Of a stretch of 64,000 nucleotides of DNA, positions 41,837 to 51,126 are shown one piece after another. The notes below the pieces were generated by a model, which was not told where the DNA came from, ran no database searches, and was given only the letters and a program-made list of their open reading frames with translations. This DNA is from Streptococcus gallinaceus (GTDB lineage: Bacteria > Bacillota > Bacilli > Lactobacillales > Streptococcaceae), in the NCBI RefSeq assembly GCF_024170225.1, contig NZ_JALJXU010000001.1, positions 1 through 64,000 of the forward strand, read 5' to 3'. The position numbers and the translations under genes are program-made. Position 1 is the first letter of the stretch; every line of letters begins with the position of its first letter.

Positions 41837-44338
41837 ATGAAAAAGAATGTATTCATAAAGCTCATTTTGATTCTGTGCTTATTTTTAAGTGTTGGAGCGC
41901 TTGGAAATGCAACTGCCTGGGCAGCTACGAATCGAGGTACGGATGTCACCGTGGCTAGCCCAGGAAATACTTTGATTACCGTAGACGGTACTTTTGTGAG
42001 TCCAGGGAAACAAAGGGTTCTAGATAGGATCAATCAAATCCGTCAAGAAGCTGCCAGAGAAGGCTTGGCAGACAAGTACGTACCGATTAAGTGGTCTTAT
42101 GATCTAGAGGTCATTGCGCAAACGAGAGCGGCAGAAGCCTACCTTCATCAGGCCCACCAACGCCCGAGTGGAAAGGATACATTTTCTATCAGCTCGAATG
42201 GTGTTTCGTCTTTCGCAGAGAATTTGGCTTGGAACTATGCAGAGAATGCCGATTCTATGATGAAGGCGATTGAGCAATTTTATAGTGAAAAAGCGGACTA
42301 CGTTACCTACAAGAAAACGGGTGTCTCGAAAGGTCAAACTGGTCATTATGTCAGTATGATCAATCCAGCCTACAATCACATGGGGATGGGGACTTTTATT
42401 GGAGATCGTCGCTATTTCCATACATCTGCACAAGCTTTCTCCCATAAAACTGGTCTGAATGAAAGTGCAACTGGACAGTATGGTGCCTTTTCTCAAACCA
42501 TAGAAGTCCAGTCCAACCGCTTGTCCAATATAAAAATTGAGAGCAAGAACTCAGCGATTGGAGCAGGTGCTCCAGAGACTGCGACGCTGTCTGGCACCGT
42601 CATCGTCGATGGTTTCCAGAATGGAAGTGTTACAGCACATTTTCCAGCTGTCCACTGGTCATCGTCTAATGGAACGATTGCCCAAGTTGATAGCAATGGA
42701 ATGATTACAGGTTTAAATTCTGGATCAGTTACCATTACCGCACGTTCAGGCGGTGTTTCAGCAACAAAAACATTCACAGTCAAAGCGATTCAGTCCATCC
42801 AGCCAGTATCAGCAGCAACGAAGGCGGGTACAGCTGTTGTTCTACCTAAGACTGTGACCGCAATCTGGTCAGATGGCAGCAAGACACAAGAAGTGGTGAC
42901 ATGGCCAGCAGTAGATGTTACGAATGCGGGGACTACTGCTAAAACAGTTACTGTAAATGGTAAAATTGGGAAATCATCGCTTCCAGCTAAGGCGATAGTT
43001 ACTGTACAGGGGATTTCCTCTGTTGAAAATGCCAGTGTAGCCACAAAATCGACTGTAGCTCCGAACCTGCCTGCGATGGTTAAGGTGACTTGGACAGATA
43101 AGTCGACCTCAACTGAAAAAGTAACCTGGTCAGCTCTTAAACCAACAGATTATACCAGCAACGCAAAAAAAGTGGTTACGGTTTCGGGGACAGTAGCTAA
43201 GACAAATTTGAAATCTAAACTATTCCTGACAGTCCATGCGATTACAAGCGTTTCGAAGCCAGCTATTTCTACAAAATCCGGAACAGCTCCTGCCTTGCCG
43301 GCAACTGTAAAAGCGACATGGACCGATGGTAGTACGACCAATGAAACGGTCAAATGGTCAGCAGATCGAGCAACAGATTATACCAGTCATACCAAGAAGG
43401 CATTTCAAGTATCTGGTGTTGTTTCAAAAACAAATCTAACTTCAACAGCCAGCGTCACAGTGCATGCTATTACACGTTTGTCATCACCAAGCGTCTCCAC
43501 TAAAACTGGAATTGCGCCACTCTTGCCGACAGGTGTAACAGCAATCTGGTCAGATGGCACTACAACGGTTGAAAAGGTTACGTGGTCCGCTTTAAAAGCG
43601 GTAGATTATACCAGTGCGACGAAGAAAAATATCTCTGTTGCGGGTGCTGTTGCTAAAATCAACTTGAAAGCGACTGCGACTGTTACGATTCATACAATCG
43701 CAAATCTAACTCCTGTTAAAGTATCGACTATTTCAAAACAAGCACCTATTTTACCAGCAACTGTAAAAGCGACGTGGACAGACGGTAGTGTGACGGAAGA
43801 AGCGGTAGTCTGGCCAGCTTTAATTCCAGAGCAGTATACATCGCTGATTGGTGAAAAAGTAGTGATGGTAGAGGGCGGTTTGAAAAAGACCAGCTTAAAA
43901 GCCGTAGCGACTATTCAAATTATGTCTGAAGGCATTGCCATGTATCGTCTCTACAATCGAAACAACCTTGAGCATTTTTATACTGCAAGTCTCAATGAAC
44001 GAGACACATTGGTCCGAATCGGTTGGGGTGTAAATGAAGGCATTGGCTGGTATGCACCTGCTAGTGGTGCTCCAGTTTACCGTCTTTACAATAAAACCTT
44101 AAAAGACCACCATTATACAACCAGTGAAAATGAGAAAAATGTCCTTGTTGCAAAACATGGCTGGACCTATGAAGGAATCGCTTGGTATTCGGGCGGATCA
44201 AAACCGCTGTATCGCTTGTACAATCCGAAGTTAAAGAGCGGTTCACATCACTATACAACCAGTGAAAATGAGCGAGATGTCCTTGTTTCTAAGCACGGCT
44301 GGAAGTACGAAGGCATTGCCTGGTACGGGATAAAATAA
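41837..44338 (+). CDS. Secreted CAP-domain protein with Ig-like repeats and C-terminal DUF5648-type repeats
   Basis: 833 residues. Signal peptide 1-31 (IKLILILCLFLSVGALGNAT, cleaved after AWA). Residues about 52-210 are a CAP/SCP domain (VLDRINQIRQEAAREGLADK, FAENLAWNYAENAD, GHYVSMINPAYNHMGMG). Next is a BID_2-like Ig domain (about 235-317), then five Ig-like repeats of about 76 residues with the phrase T-W-T/S-D-G-S-T and W-x-A. Three repeats of about 45 residues close the protein (YRLYN...HHYTTSENE...GIAWY). There is no LPxTG anchor or transmembrane tail, so it should be released or bound through the last repeats. Role in cell-wall or host interaction is inference. Confidence 0.85.
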   Translation: MKKNVFIKLILILCLFLSVGALGNATAWAATNRGTDVTVASPGNTLITVDGTFVSPGKQRVLDRINQIRQEAAREGLADKYVPIKWSYDLEVIAQTRAAEAYLHQAHQRPSGKDTFSISSNGVSSFAENLAWNYAENADSMMKAIEQFYSEKADYVTYKKTGVSKGQTGHYVSMINPAYNHMGMGTFIGDRRYFHTSAQAFSHKTGLNESATGQYGAFSQTIEVQSNRLSNIKIESKNSAIGAGAPETATLSGTVIVDGFQNGSVTAHFPAVHWSSSNGTIAQVDSNGMITGLNSGSVTITARSGGVSATKTFTVKAIQSIQPVSAATKAGTAVVLPKTVTAIWSDGSKTQEVVTWPAVDVTNAGTTAKTVTVNGKIGKSSLPAKAIVTVQGISSVENASVATKSTVAPNLPAMVKVTWTDKSTSTEKVTWSALKPTDYTSNAKKVVTVSGTVAKTNLKSKLFLTVHAITSVSKPAISTKSGTAPALPATVKATWTDGSTTNETVKWSADRATDYTSHTKKAFQVSGVVSKTNLTSTASVTVHAITRLSSPSVSTKTGIAPLLPTGVTAIWSDGTTTVEKVTWSALKAVDYTSATKKNISVAGAVAKINLKATATVTIHTIANLTPVKVSTISKQAPILPATVKATWTDGSVTEEAVVWPALIPEQYTSLIGEKVVMVEGGLKKTSLKAVATIQIMSEGIAMYRLYNRNNLEHFYTASLNERDTLVRIGWGVNEGIGWYAPASGAPVYRLYNKTLKDHHYTTSENEKNVLVAKHGWTYEGIAWYSGGSKPLYRLYNPKLKSGSHHYTTSENERDVLVSKHGWKYEGIAWYGIK
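42788..43925 (+). repeat. Five tandem Ig-like repeat units within the CAP protein gene
   Basis: Units begin near 42788, 43013, 43241, 43469 and 43697, giving a 225-228 base (75-76 codon) period. DNA identity between units is moderate, so they are old duplications, but they offer substrate for copy-number change. Confidence 0.75.
43934..44335 (+). repeat. Three tandem C-terminal repeats (about 45 residues each)
   Basis: Each unit has Y-R-L-Y-N, then H-x-Y-T-x-S-x-N-E, then W-x-x-E-G-I-x-W-Y. The second and third share the exact phrase HHYTTSENE. They resemble DUF5648 repeats found at the C-terminus of secreted Gram-positive enzymes. Confidence 0.75.
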
Positions 44339-44346
44339 TAGTTTCA

Positions 44347-44375
44347 AAAGACGGAGGGCAATCTTCGTCTTTTTT
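44347..44375 (+). terminator. Terminator of the CAP protein gene
   Basis: AAAAGACGGA / TTCGTCTTTT stem around GGGCAATC with a T run. Confidence 0.75.
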
Positions 44376-44453
44376 CAGAAATAAATTGGCTCCTTAAGTG
44401 GATAATGGAATCAGAAAGAATTCACATTTAGACTATATTTCGGTAACATTTTG

Positions 44454-44462
44454 TGATAGAAT
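44454..44462 (+). promoter_or_regulatory. Extended -10 promoter of metK
   Basis: TG-A-TAGAAT at 44454-44462; transcription would start near 44469, a few bases before the riboswitch anti-SD. Confidence 0.55.
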
Positions 44463-44469
44463 GGCTGTA

Positions 44470-44863
44470 GAGTCCCGAAAAGGCGGTTTGACCGTCTAAA
44501 ATTTTTATTGACAGCGTTGATTTGTCTTGCCGTACTCCAGTACTGCCTGCGACTGCATCGCCTCGTCACTAAAATTTTTAGCTCAGTCAAACTCAGCGTA
44601 CAAGCTGAGGACCGGTTCTTTGTAACTCAACTTAAATGTCGGATACTAAAGTATCTCGTCATTTAACGTCAGCCGCTATTGGGCGGACTGACGAGTTGCC
44701 TTACTAGGTTTTTCTTTGCTTGTTGTCGAAGCATCGAAAAAACGTCGTAACTCGACAGTTTTTCCAACTGTTTAGATTGTTCTAAAAAGGGTAAGAAACT
44801 ACGTTGAATGGTTTGATACGGATTGGTTGGACATTTACATTATTTTAAGGGGGGGACATTTTT
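44470..44863 (+). ncRNA. SMK box (SAM-III) riboswitch of metK with a long linker
   Basis: AGTCCCGAAA (44471-44480) followed by the GGCGGT/ACCGTC hairpin matches the 5' half of the SMK box, and the run of seven Gs then AC (44849-44857) right before the metK ATG matches its 3' half. GTCCC (44472-44476) can pair with GGGAC (44853-44857), hiding the ribosome site when SAM is bound. The halves are 372 bases apart. The linker has no gene; it holds several small hairpins, for example CTCAGC/GCTGAG (44592-44609), GATACT/AGTATC (44642-44655) and CGTCAGCCGC/GCGG-A-CTGACG (44667-44693). Confidence 0.75.
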
Positions 44864-46054
44864 ATGTCAGAACGTAAACTTTTCACGTCTGAGTCGGTAT
44901 CTGAGGGGCACCCAGATAAGATTGCAGACCAGATTTCAGATGCCATTTTGGATGCTATTTTAGATCAGGATCCAGAGGCTCACGTCGCAGCGGAGACCTG
45001 TGTGTATACGGGTTCGGTACATGTGTTTGGGGAGATTTCTACAACAGCTTATGTGGATATTAACCGTGTGGTACGTGATACCATTGCTGAAATTGGCTAT
45101 GATAAGGCAGAATATGGTTTTTCAGCTGAATCCGTTGGGGTACATCCATCATTGGTAGAGCAATCACCAGATATTGCCCAAGGGGTCAATGAAGCTTTGG
45201 AAGTTCGTGGGAATGCAGACCAAGATCCGCTTAATTTGATTGGTGCGGGAGACCAAGGTCTCATGTTTGGTTTTGCGGTTGATGAGACACCTGAACTCAT
45301 GCCCTTGCCAATTTCCTTGTCTCATAAATTGGTGAAAAAATTGACCGATTTACGTAAGTCGGGAGAAATTGCCTACCTACGCCCAGATGCCAAATCTCAA
45401 GTAACAGTCGAATACGATGAAAACAATCAACCCGTTCGTGTGGATACAGTCGTTATCTCAACGCAACATGACCCAGAAGCGACCAATGAGCAAATCCACC
45501 AAGATGTGATTAACAAGGTCATTAAGGCTGTGATTCCAGCTCAATACCTTGATGAAGAGACCAAGTTCTTTATCAATCCAACTGGTCGTTTTGTTATTGG
45601 AGGTCCTCAAGGGGATTCCGGTTTGACGGGTCGTAAGATTATCGTAGATACTTATGGAGGCTATGCCCGCCATGGTGGTGGTGCCTTCTCTGGTAAGGAT
45701 GCAACAAAAGTTGACCGTTCAGCATCATACGCTGCGCGTTACATTGCCAAAAATATCGTTGCTGCAGGCTTGGCAAAGAAAGCAGAAGTTCAGTTGGCTT
45801 ATGCGATTGGTGTTGCCCATCCTGTTTCTGTCCGAGTGGATACATTTGGTACAGGCACAGTAGCAGAGTCTGCTTTGGAAGCAGCTGTTCGTCAAGTCTT
45901 CGACTTGCGCCCGGCAGGCATTATCCAAATGCTGGATTTGAAACGCCCAATTTACCGTCAGACTGCGGCTTACGGACATATGGGACGGACAGAGATCGAT
46001 CTTCCATGGGAAAAATTGGACAAGGTGGATGCTTTAAAACAAGTTTTGAACTAA
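44864..46054 (+). CDS. metK: S-adenosylmethionine synthetase
   Basis: 396 residues, standard length. [20 protein letters not shown] (N-terminal signature), [20 protein letters not shown] (ATP loop), [20 protein letters not shown] and [23 protein letters not shown] [19 protein letters not shown]. It makes SAM from methionine and ATP. Its ribosome site is part of the SMK box, so translation should fall when SAM is high. Confidence 0.97.
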   Translation: MSERKLFTSESVSEGHPDKIADQISDAILDAILDQDPEAHVAAETCVYTGSVHVFGEISTTAYVDINRVVRDTIAEIGYDKAEYGFSAESVGVHPSLVEQSPDIAQGVNEALEVRGNADQDPLNLIGAGDQGLMFGFAVDETPELMPLPISLSHKLVKKLTDLRKSGEIAYLRPDAKSQVTVEYDENNQPVRVDTVVISTQHDPEATNEQIHQDVINKVIKAVIPAQYLDEETKFFINPTGRFVIGGPQGDSGLTGRKIIVDTYGGYARHGGGAFSGKDATKVDRSASYAARYIAKNIVAAGLAKKAEVQLAYAIGVAHPVSVRVDTFGTGTVAESALEAAVRQVFDLRPAGIIQMLDLKRPIYRQTAAYGHMGRTEIDLPWEKLDKVDALKQVLN

Positions 46055-46079
46055 AAAACGAGCCGAGGTTCGTTTTTTT
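46054..46079 (+). terminator. Terminator of metK
   Basis: AAAAACGA/TCGTTTTT stem around GCCGAGGT with a T run, starting at the metK stop. Confidence 0.75.
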
Positions 46080-46216
46080 ATATGGTTTACGATTTACTAA
46101 AAGCAAATGAAGGCAAGAGAGACATGGATGAAAATTGAAACACTAGCCTTATTTCTACCACTATGATATAATAAATGGATGTCTTTATGATGAAATTGAG
46201 AAAGAGATTTGTTAGT

Positions 46217-47476
46217 ATGAGAAAAATTGTCATAAACGGTGGCCGTCCATTGGAAGGATGGGTAACGGTTAGTGGTGCAAAAAATTCAGTAGTGGCTTTG
46301 ATTCCTGCCATTATCTTAGCTGATGGAATTGTGACCTTGGATGGTGTGCCAGCTATCTCAGATGTAGATAGTTTGATTGATATTATGGAAACAATGGGAG
46401 CAACTGTCCGCCGTGACGGCGAGACTCTGGAAATTGATCCTCGTGGTGTGCAGGACATGCCGATGCCATTTGGTAAAATCAACAGCTTGCGGGCATCCTA
46501 TTATTTTTATGGTTCTCTGTTGGGGCGATTTGGTCAAGCCATTGTGGGCTTGCCTGGTGGCTGTGATTTAGGACCACGTCCGATTGACTTGCATTTGAAA
46601 GCCTTCGAAGCAATGGGAGCTACGGTTTCTTATGAAGGTAGCAATATGCACTTGACTGCAACCGAAGGACAAATCCATGGCGCGCATATCTATATGGATA
46701 CGGTCAGTGTGGGTGCGACCATCAACACGATGTTGGCGGCGGTTAAGGCTAAGGGACGGACTGTTATCGAAAATGCAGCGCGTGAACCTGAGATTATTGA
46801 TGTGGCAACCTTGCTGAACAATATGGGTGCTCATATTCGTGGTGCAGGTACCGATATCATTACGATTGAGGGAGTGGAGTCACTTCACGGGACACGCCAC
46901 CAAGTGATTCCAGACCGAATCGAGGCAGGGACGTACATTGCGCTTGCAGCGGCAGCGGGACAAGGGATTCATGTGGACAATGTCCTTTATGAACACCTTG
47001 AAAGTTACATTGCAAAATTGGAAGAAATGGGCGTTCACATGACCGTTTCAGAAGATTCGATTTTTGTAGAAAAGCAAGAAAAACTCAAAGCAGTTTCTGT
47101 TAAAACAGCTCCTTACCCAGGATTGGCAACTGATTTGCAGCAACCATTGACACCCCTTCTTTTGAAAGCTGAAGGAAGTGGGCGTGTGTTGGATACCATT
47201 TATGAAAAACGAGTTGGACATGTGGCTGAATTGGCCAAGATGGGTGCGGATATCAAGACAACCAGCAATTACATTTCTTACCAGGGACCAAATCAATTGA
47301 CCGGTGCTCAGGTGAAGGCGACAGACCTTCGTGCTGGGGCTGCCATGGTGATTGCAGGATTGATGGCACAAGGGACAACTGAGATTACCAATATCGAATT
47401 TATCTTGCGTGGCTATTCCAACATCATTGAGAAATTGCAAGCCCTGGGTGCAGATATCCAGTTGGTTGAAGTCTAG
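46217..47476 (+). CDS. murA: UDP-N-acetylglucosamine 1-carboxyvinyltransferase
   Basis: 419 residues from ATG 46217; a TATAAT lies about 45 bases upstream, and in-frame ATGs at 46187/46190 are possible but would add a non-conserved tail. [19 protein letters not shown] holds the conserved K and N, and the active-site loop [15 protein letters not shown] carries C116, the fosfomycin target. It starts peptidoglycan precursor synthesis. Streptococci have two MurA paralogues; which one this is cannot be told here. Followed 8 bases later by a GNAT gene. Confidence 0.95.
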   Translation: MRKIVINGGRPLEGWVTVSGAKNSVVALIPAIILADGIVTLDGVPAISDVDSLIDIMETMGATVRRDGETLEIDPRGVQDMPMPFGKINSLRASYYFYGSLLGRFGQAIVGLPGGCDLGPRPIDLHLKAFEAMGATVSYEGSNMHLTATEGQIHGAHIYMDTVSVGATINTMLAAVKAKGRTVIENAAREPEIIDVATLLNNMGAHIRGAGTDIITIEGVESLHGTRHQVIPDRIEAGTYIALAAAAGQGIHVDNVLYEHLESYIAKLEEMGVHMTVSEDSIFVEKQEKLKAVSVKTAPYPGLATDLQQPLTPLLLKAEGSGRVLDTIYEKRVGHVAELAKMGADIKTTSNYISYQGPNQLTGAQVKATDLRAGAAMVIAGLMAQGTTEITNIEFILRGYSNIIEKLQALGADIQLVEV

Positions 47477-47484
47477 GAGTTGGG

Positions 47485-48054
47485 ATGAGTATTTGGCGAG
47501 AGCTAGCAGAATTTGCCTTATTTGAAACGCCGCGATTGTACCTGTGTCCTCTTCAGTTTGAAAAGCACAATGAGACTTTTTATGAAATAGCATCGGATGC
47601 AGAGAACTTAGCCTTTGTTTTTCCAACTGTGATAGATAAAGCGACCAGCGACGAGTTGCTAGTGGAAACCTTTATGCGTCAACCCTTGGGAATTTGGGCC
47701 ATCGAGGAGAAAAAAAGCCGTCAGCTACTGGGGGTTATCCGGTTTGAAAAATTGGATAACCGAAGTCGGCAGGCAGAGATTGGTTACTTTTTACGAAAAG
47801 AATGGCGCAATCAGGGTCTGATGACAGAAGCGTTACAGAATATTGTCTTTCTAGCCTTCCATCAATTGGGTTTACGGGAGTTATTGCTCAAGACCCATGC
47901 TGAAAATGCAGCCAGTCAGGCTGTGGCGCAGAAAGTTGGTTTTCAAGTGATGCGGTCTTACCGCGGAAGTGATCGATATAGTCGAAAAACACGTCAATAC
48001 ATTGACTTTGTTCTGACAGTGTCAGAATTTAGATTAGTAGAGGAAGAAAAATGA
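47485..48054 (+). CDS. GNAT family N-acetyltransferase
   Basis: 189 residues. GNAT core: IEIGYFLRKEWRNQGLMTEA-like segment (AEIGYFLRKEWRNQGLMTEA), with the acetyl-CoA loop Q/R-x-x-G-x-M in WRNQGLMTEAL and the terminal AQKVGFQVMRSYRG. The pattern is that of RimJ/RimL-type enzymes that acetylate protein N-termini or small amines. Its stop overlaps the map start by 4 bases (ATGA), so it is expressed with methionine aminopeptidase, which may hint at N-terminal protein processing (inference). Confidence 0.88.
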   Translation: MSIWRELAEFALFETPRLYLCPLQFEKHNETFYEIASDAENLAFVFPTVIDKATSDELLVETFMRQPLGIWAIEEKKSRQLLGVIRFEKLDNRSRQAEIGYFLRKEWRNQGLMTEALQNIVFLAFHQLGLRELLLKTHAENAASQAVAQKVGFQVMRSYRGSDRYSRKTRQYIDFVLTVSEFRLVEEEK

Positions 48055-48911
48055 TTACATTAAAATCACAACGTGAAATTGAAGCAATGGACCGAGCAGG
48101 AGATTTTCTTGCAAGTATCCATATTGGCTTACGTGATTTGATTAAACCTGGTGTGGATATGTGGGAAGTAGAAGAGTACGTTCGCCGTCGTTGTAAAGAG
48201 GCAAATGTTCTTCCGCTTCAAATCGGTGTGGATGGAACATTGATGGACTATCCCTATGCAACTTGCTGTGGGCTTAATGATGAGGTAGCACACGCATTCC
48301 CACGTCACTATATCTTGAAAGATGGGGACCTTCTCAAGGTCGATATGGTCTTGAGTGAACCCTTAGATAAGTCTCTTGTGGATGTTTCCAAGCTTGATTT
48401 TGACAATGTGGCACAGGTCAAAAAGTATACTCAAGAGTACAAGGGTGGCTTGGCGGATTCTTGTTGGGCTTATGCAGTCGGCAATGTTTCTGATGAAGTC
48501 AAACAACTCATGGATGTCACCAAAGAATGTCTCTACCGCGGGATTGCACAAGCTAAGGTTGGCAATCGTATCGGTGACATCGGGGCGGCTATCCAAGAAT
48601 ACGCTGAAGGTTTAGGCTATGGAGTTGTGGAAGACTTGGTTGGACACGGTGTCGGACCAACCATGCATGAAGAGCCAATGGTACCGCATTATGGTCGAGC
48701 AGGCCGTGGACTTCGCCTCAAAGAGGGAATGGTTCTGACCATTGAACCAATGATCAATACGGGTACTTGGGAAATTGATACAGATATGAAAACAGGTTGG
48801 GCACATAAGACACTTGATGGCGGACTTTCATGCCAATACGAGCACCAATTTGTCATTACAAAAGATGGTCCAGTCATTTTGACCAGTCAAGGTGAAGAAG
48901 GAACCTACTAA
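48051..48911 (+). CDS. map: Methionine aminopeptidase
   Basis: 286 residues. Type I MetAP with the metal ligands D (LLKVDMVLSEP), D in the SCWAYAVG region, H in VGHGVGPTMHEEP, E in TIEPMINTG and E in QYEHQFV. An insert of about 30 residues around DKSLVDVSKLDFDNVAQVKK lengthens it relative to E. coli Map (264); this is common in streptococci. It removes initiator methionine. Sits between a GNAT gene and a YihY gene. Confidence 0.95.
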   Translation: MITLKSQREIEAMDRAGDFLASIHIGLRDLIKPGVDMWEVEEYVRRRCKEANVLPLQIGVDGTLMDYPYATCCGLNDEVAHAFPRHYILKDGDLLKVDMVLSEPLDKSLVDVSKLDFDNVAQVKKYTQEYKGGLADSCWAYAVGNVSDEVKQLMDVTKECLYRGIAQAKVGNRIGDIGAAIQEYAEGLGYGVVEDLVGHGVGPTMHEEPMVPHYGRAGRGLRLKEGMVLTIEPMINTGTWEIDTDMKTGWAHKTLDGGLSCQYEHQFVITKDGPVILTSQGEEGTY

Positions 48912-48936
48912 AATTGAATAAGAAAAGGAGGAGAAT

Positions 48937-49875
48937 ATGAAAAAACGCTTGAAAGAAAACCGCTTCAAACGCTTCTTTACTTCTCTTTTTTCTTTTTATA
49001 TGGGATCAGAGATTGATTTGACAAGTGTAGCGGTTGCCTACTACCTCATCGTCTCAGTCTTTCCGATTTTGATGACCATGGCCAATCTGTTGCCCTATCT
49101 TAATTTTGATGTGGACCAGATTTTGGTCTTTATGAAGGAACTCTTCCCCGAAAAATTGTATCCGACAGCTGCCAATATGGTTGTCTCAATTTTAACCAAG
49201 CCGTCATCCTCTTGGTTGGGAATTTCGATTGCGACGACACTTTGGACTATTTCAAAAAGTATGGACGCCCTGCAGAAGGCCTTTAACAAGGCTTATGGCG
49301 TTGGAAAACATCGCGACTTCATTGTGAGTCGAATCGTTGGTGTCTTTTTGGGAATCGGCCTGCAGTTGATTTTGACCTTGAGTGTGATCATGGTGGCCTT
49401 CGGTAATACAGTTTTGCAAAAACTGCATAAGGCTCTAGATTTTAACGATGATTTCTTCTTGAAGTTGGTCAATCGTACAGAGCCAGTGGTTTACATTTCC
49501 CTATTTTTGGCCTTGGTCATGCTTTATTTCTTTTTACCAAATGTACGTGTCAAGAAAATTCGCTATATCTTGCCGGGAGTTGTTTTTGTCATGATAGTCA
49601 TGGGGTCGGTCGGCCAGCTCTTTGGGCTCTATCTGGATTCCTATGCGGCTAGATTACTAGACTTTCGTTTTGTCACCTCGGTGGTGATTTTGGTGCTGAT
49701 GCTGTGGTTTGTCTTTATGGCCAATATCTTGATTATCGGGGCGGTGCTAAATGCCACGGTCCAAAGCATGCATGTGGATGAGTTTTATACCCGGCATGGG
49801 GATGTCGTTTCGATTTTAAATCGGATTAAAACACGTTTCAACTCAATCGAACCTATAGAAGAAAATGAGGAGTAA
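48937..49875 (+). CDS. YihY/UPF0761 family membrane protein
   Basis: 312 residues with six or so hydrophobic segments (about 25-50, 90-108, 125-150, 178-200, 208-232, 245-270). GSEIDLTSVAVAYYLIVSVF and LGISIATTLWTISKSMDALQ match the YihY (formerly BN) family. Earlier database names call it ribonuclease BN, which is wrong for this family. Function unknown; a part in lipid or envelope transport is suspected. Ribosome site AAGGAGGAG. A short hairpin with T run spans its stop. Confidence 0.88.
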   Translation: MKKRLKENRFKRFFTSLFSFYMGSEIDLTSVAVAYYLIVSVFPILMTMANLLPYLNFDVDQILVFMKELFPEKLYPTAANMVVSILTKPSSSWLGISIATTLWTISKSMDALQKAFNKAYGVGKHRDFIVSRIVGVFLGIGLQLILTLSVIMVAFGNTVLQKLHKALDFNDDFFLKLVNRTEPVVYISLFLALVMLYFFLPNVRVKKIRYILPGVVFVMIVMGSVGQLFGLYLDSYAARLLDFRFVTSVVILVLMLWFVFMANILIIGAVLNATVQSMHVDEFYTRHGDVVSILNRIKTRFNSIEPIEENEE

Positions 49876-49886
49876 TCCTCTTTTTT
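49867..49886 (+). terminator. Short terminator at the end of the murA-map-yihY unit
   Basis: GAGGA-GTAA-TCCTC followed by six Ts; the stop codon of the YihY gene lies in the loop. Confidence 0.65.
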
Positions 49887-49887
49887 G

Positions 49888-49915
49888 TTGCACTTACAAG
49901 TAAAAATGCTATAAT
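49888..49915 (+). promoter_or_regulatory. Promoter of the MarR gene
   Basis: TTGCAC (49888-49893), 16 bases, then TG-C-TATAAT with the -10 at 49910-49915. Confidence 0.75.
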
Positions 49916-49932
49916 AAATCAAAGGAGGTCTT

Positions 49933-50379
49933 ATGATTATTGGAGAAATTGGTGTGATTGCGCGTAGCTTGGATTCCATTGCCAACATTGAATTTCGAGA
50001 GATGGATTTGGCCAAGGGGCAATACCTCTATCTTGTTCGTATCTGTGACTATCCGGGGATTATTCAGGAAGAATTGTCTGAGATGCTGACGGTAGACCGT
50101 TCAACAGTTGCTCGGTCGGTGCAAAAGCTGGAAAAAAGTGGCCTGGTCGTTCGACAGACTGCAGCAGGCAATCGAAAAAATAAGCACCTCTATGCGACTG
50201 AAAAAGGGCAGCAGCTCTATCAAGTTTTGCAGAAAGAGCATGCGTATTCGGAAGCGCGTTGCTTAACAGGCTTGAGTCCAGTAGAGGTCGAGGAGTTGGA
50301 GCGTTTATTGACCAAGGTACGTGAAAATATCGTTCAGGATTGGAACGATGTCAAACAGGGTAAAAAAAGAAATTATTAA
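49933..50379 (+). CDS. MarR family transcriptional regulator
   Basis: 148 residues, ATG 49933 behind AAAGGAGGT. Winged helix with LVRICDYPGIIQEELSEMLT and VDRSTVARSVQKLEKSGLVV, then the wing RQTAAGNRKNKHLYATEKGQ. Typical MarR dimer length. It is 12 bases in front of the B3/4 gene, which it probably co-regulates; no efflux pump is adjacent and no operator palindrome stands out at its promoter. Confidence 0.88.
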   Translation: MIIGEIGVIARSLDSIANIEFREMDLAKGQYLYLVRICDYPGIIQEELSEMLTVDRSTVARSVQKLEKSGLVVRQTAAGNRKNKHLYATEKGQQLYQVLQKEHAYSEARCLTGLSPVEVEELERLLTKVRENIVQDWNDVKQGKKRNY

Positions 50380-50391
50380 AGGAGTATCGAC

Positions 50392-51099
50392 ATGAAAGTT
50401 GTTGTTGACCAAAGTTTTTGGGATGTTTTTCCAGATGCACAGATATCCGTCTTATCCGTGAAAGGGTTAGACAATCATGTGGATGAGAGCAAGGATCCGT
50501 ATTTTCAAGGGATTTTAACAGATGCAGCTCAAAAAGCGCAAGCCTTTATCCAAGAAGATAGCTTTACGGAGAATGATGTTATCAAGGAATGGCGTGAGGC
50601 TTTTACAAAATTTAAAACAAAAAAAGGCGCGCGTTCTTCCATTGAAGCGCTCTTGAAACGGGTAAGCCAGGGACGAGAATTCCATCCGATTAATCCATTG
50701 GTAGACCTTTATAATAGCATTTCGCTTTCCTATGGCTTGCCTTGTGGTGGTGAAGATGTGGATAAGATTCAAGGGGCGCTTCATTTGGGTAAAGCCAAGG
50801 GAGGCGAAGCCTTTTTCCCGATCGGAGCAGAAGAAGACGCCCCAGCTTTGCCAGAAGAAATCATCTATTATGACCAAGAAGGTGCCATCTGCCGTAATCT
50901 GAACTGGCGTGAGGCGCAGCGGACCATGCTGACAGAAGAAACCAAGGATGCTATTCTGGTCATTGAAGCCATCAATGCGGTACAAATTGCCCGTGCCAAT
51001 GAGGCTGTTCTAGCCTTGCAAGCGCTAGTAGCAGATTATTTTGGTGTGATAGGAGAGATTGCCCACCTGACAGCTGAAAATCCAGAAACGACGGTATAA
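50392..51099 (+). CDS. B3/B4 tRNA-binding domain protein
   Basis: 235 residues. The segment FHPINPLVDLYNSISLSYGL followed by PCGGEDVDKIQGALHL is characteristic of free-standing B3/B4 domains, related to the editing module of phenylalanyl-tRNA synthetase beta. Such proteins may bind or edit mischarged tRNA; this is family knowledge, not shown here. Transcribed with the MarR gene and convergent with the GtrA gene. Confidence 0.87.
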   Translation: MKVVVDQSFWDVFPDAQISVLSVKGLDNHVDESKDPYFQGILTDAAQKAQAFIQEDSFTENDVIKEWREAFTKFKTKKGARSSIEALLKRVSQGREFHPINPLVDLYNSISLSYGLPCGGEDVDKIQGALHLGKAKGGEAFFPIGAEEDAPALPEEIIYYDQEGAICRNLNWREAQRTMLTEETKDAILVIEAINAVQIARANEAVLALQALVADYFGVIGEIAHLTAENPETTV

Positions 51100-51126
51100 A
51101 ATAAAAGCGATTGGAAAACTAATCGA

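Noticed and set aside
42788..43925. Regular 228-base periodicity that might suggest a CRISPR-like or satellite array
   Set aside because: The units are in-frame, diverged and encode Ig-like domains; there are no short identical repeats with unique spacers.
44477..44848. Small gene hidden in the long metK leader
   Set aside because: No frame with a ribosome site and reasonable length; the stretch is dominated by short inverted repeats.
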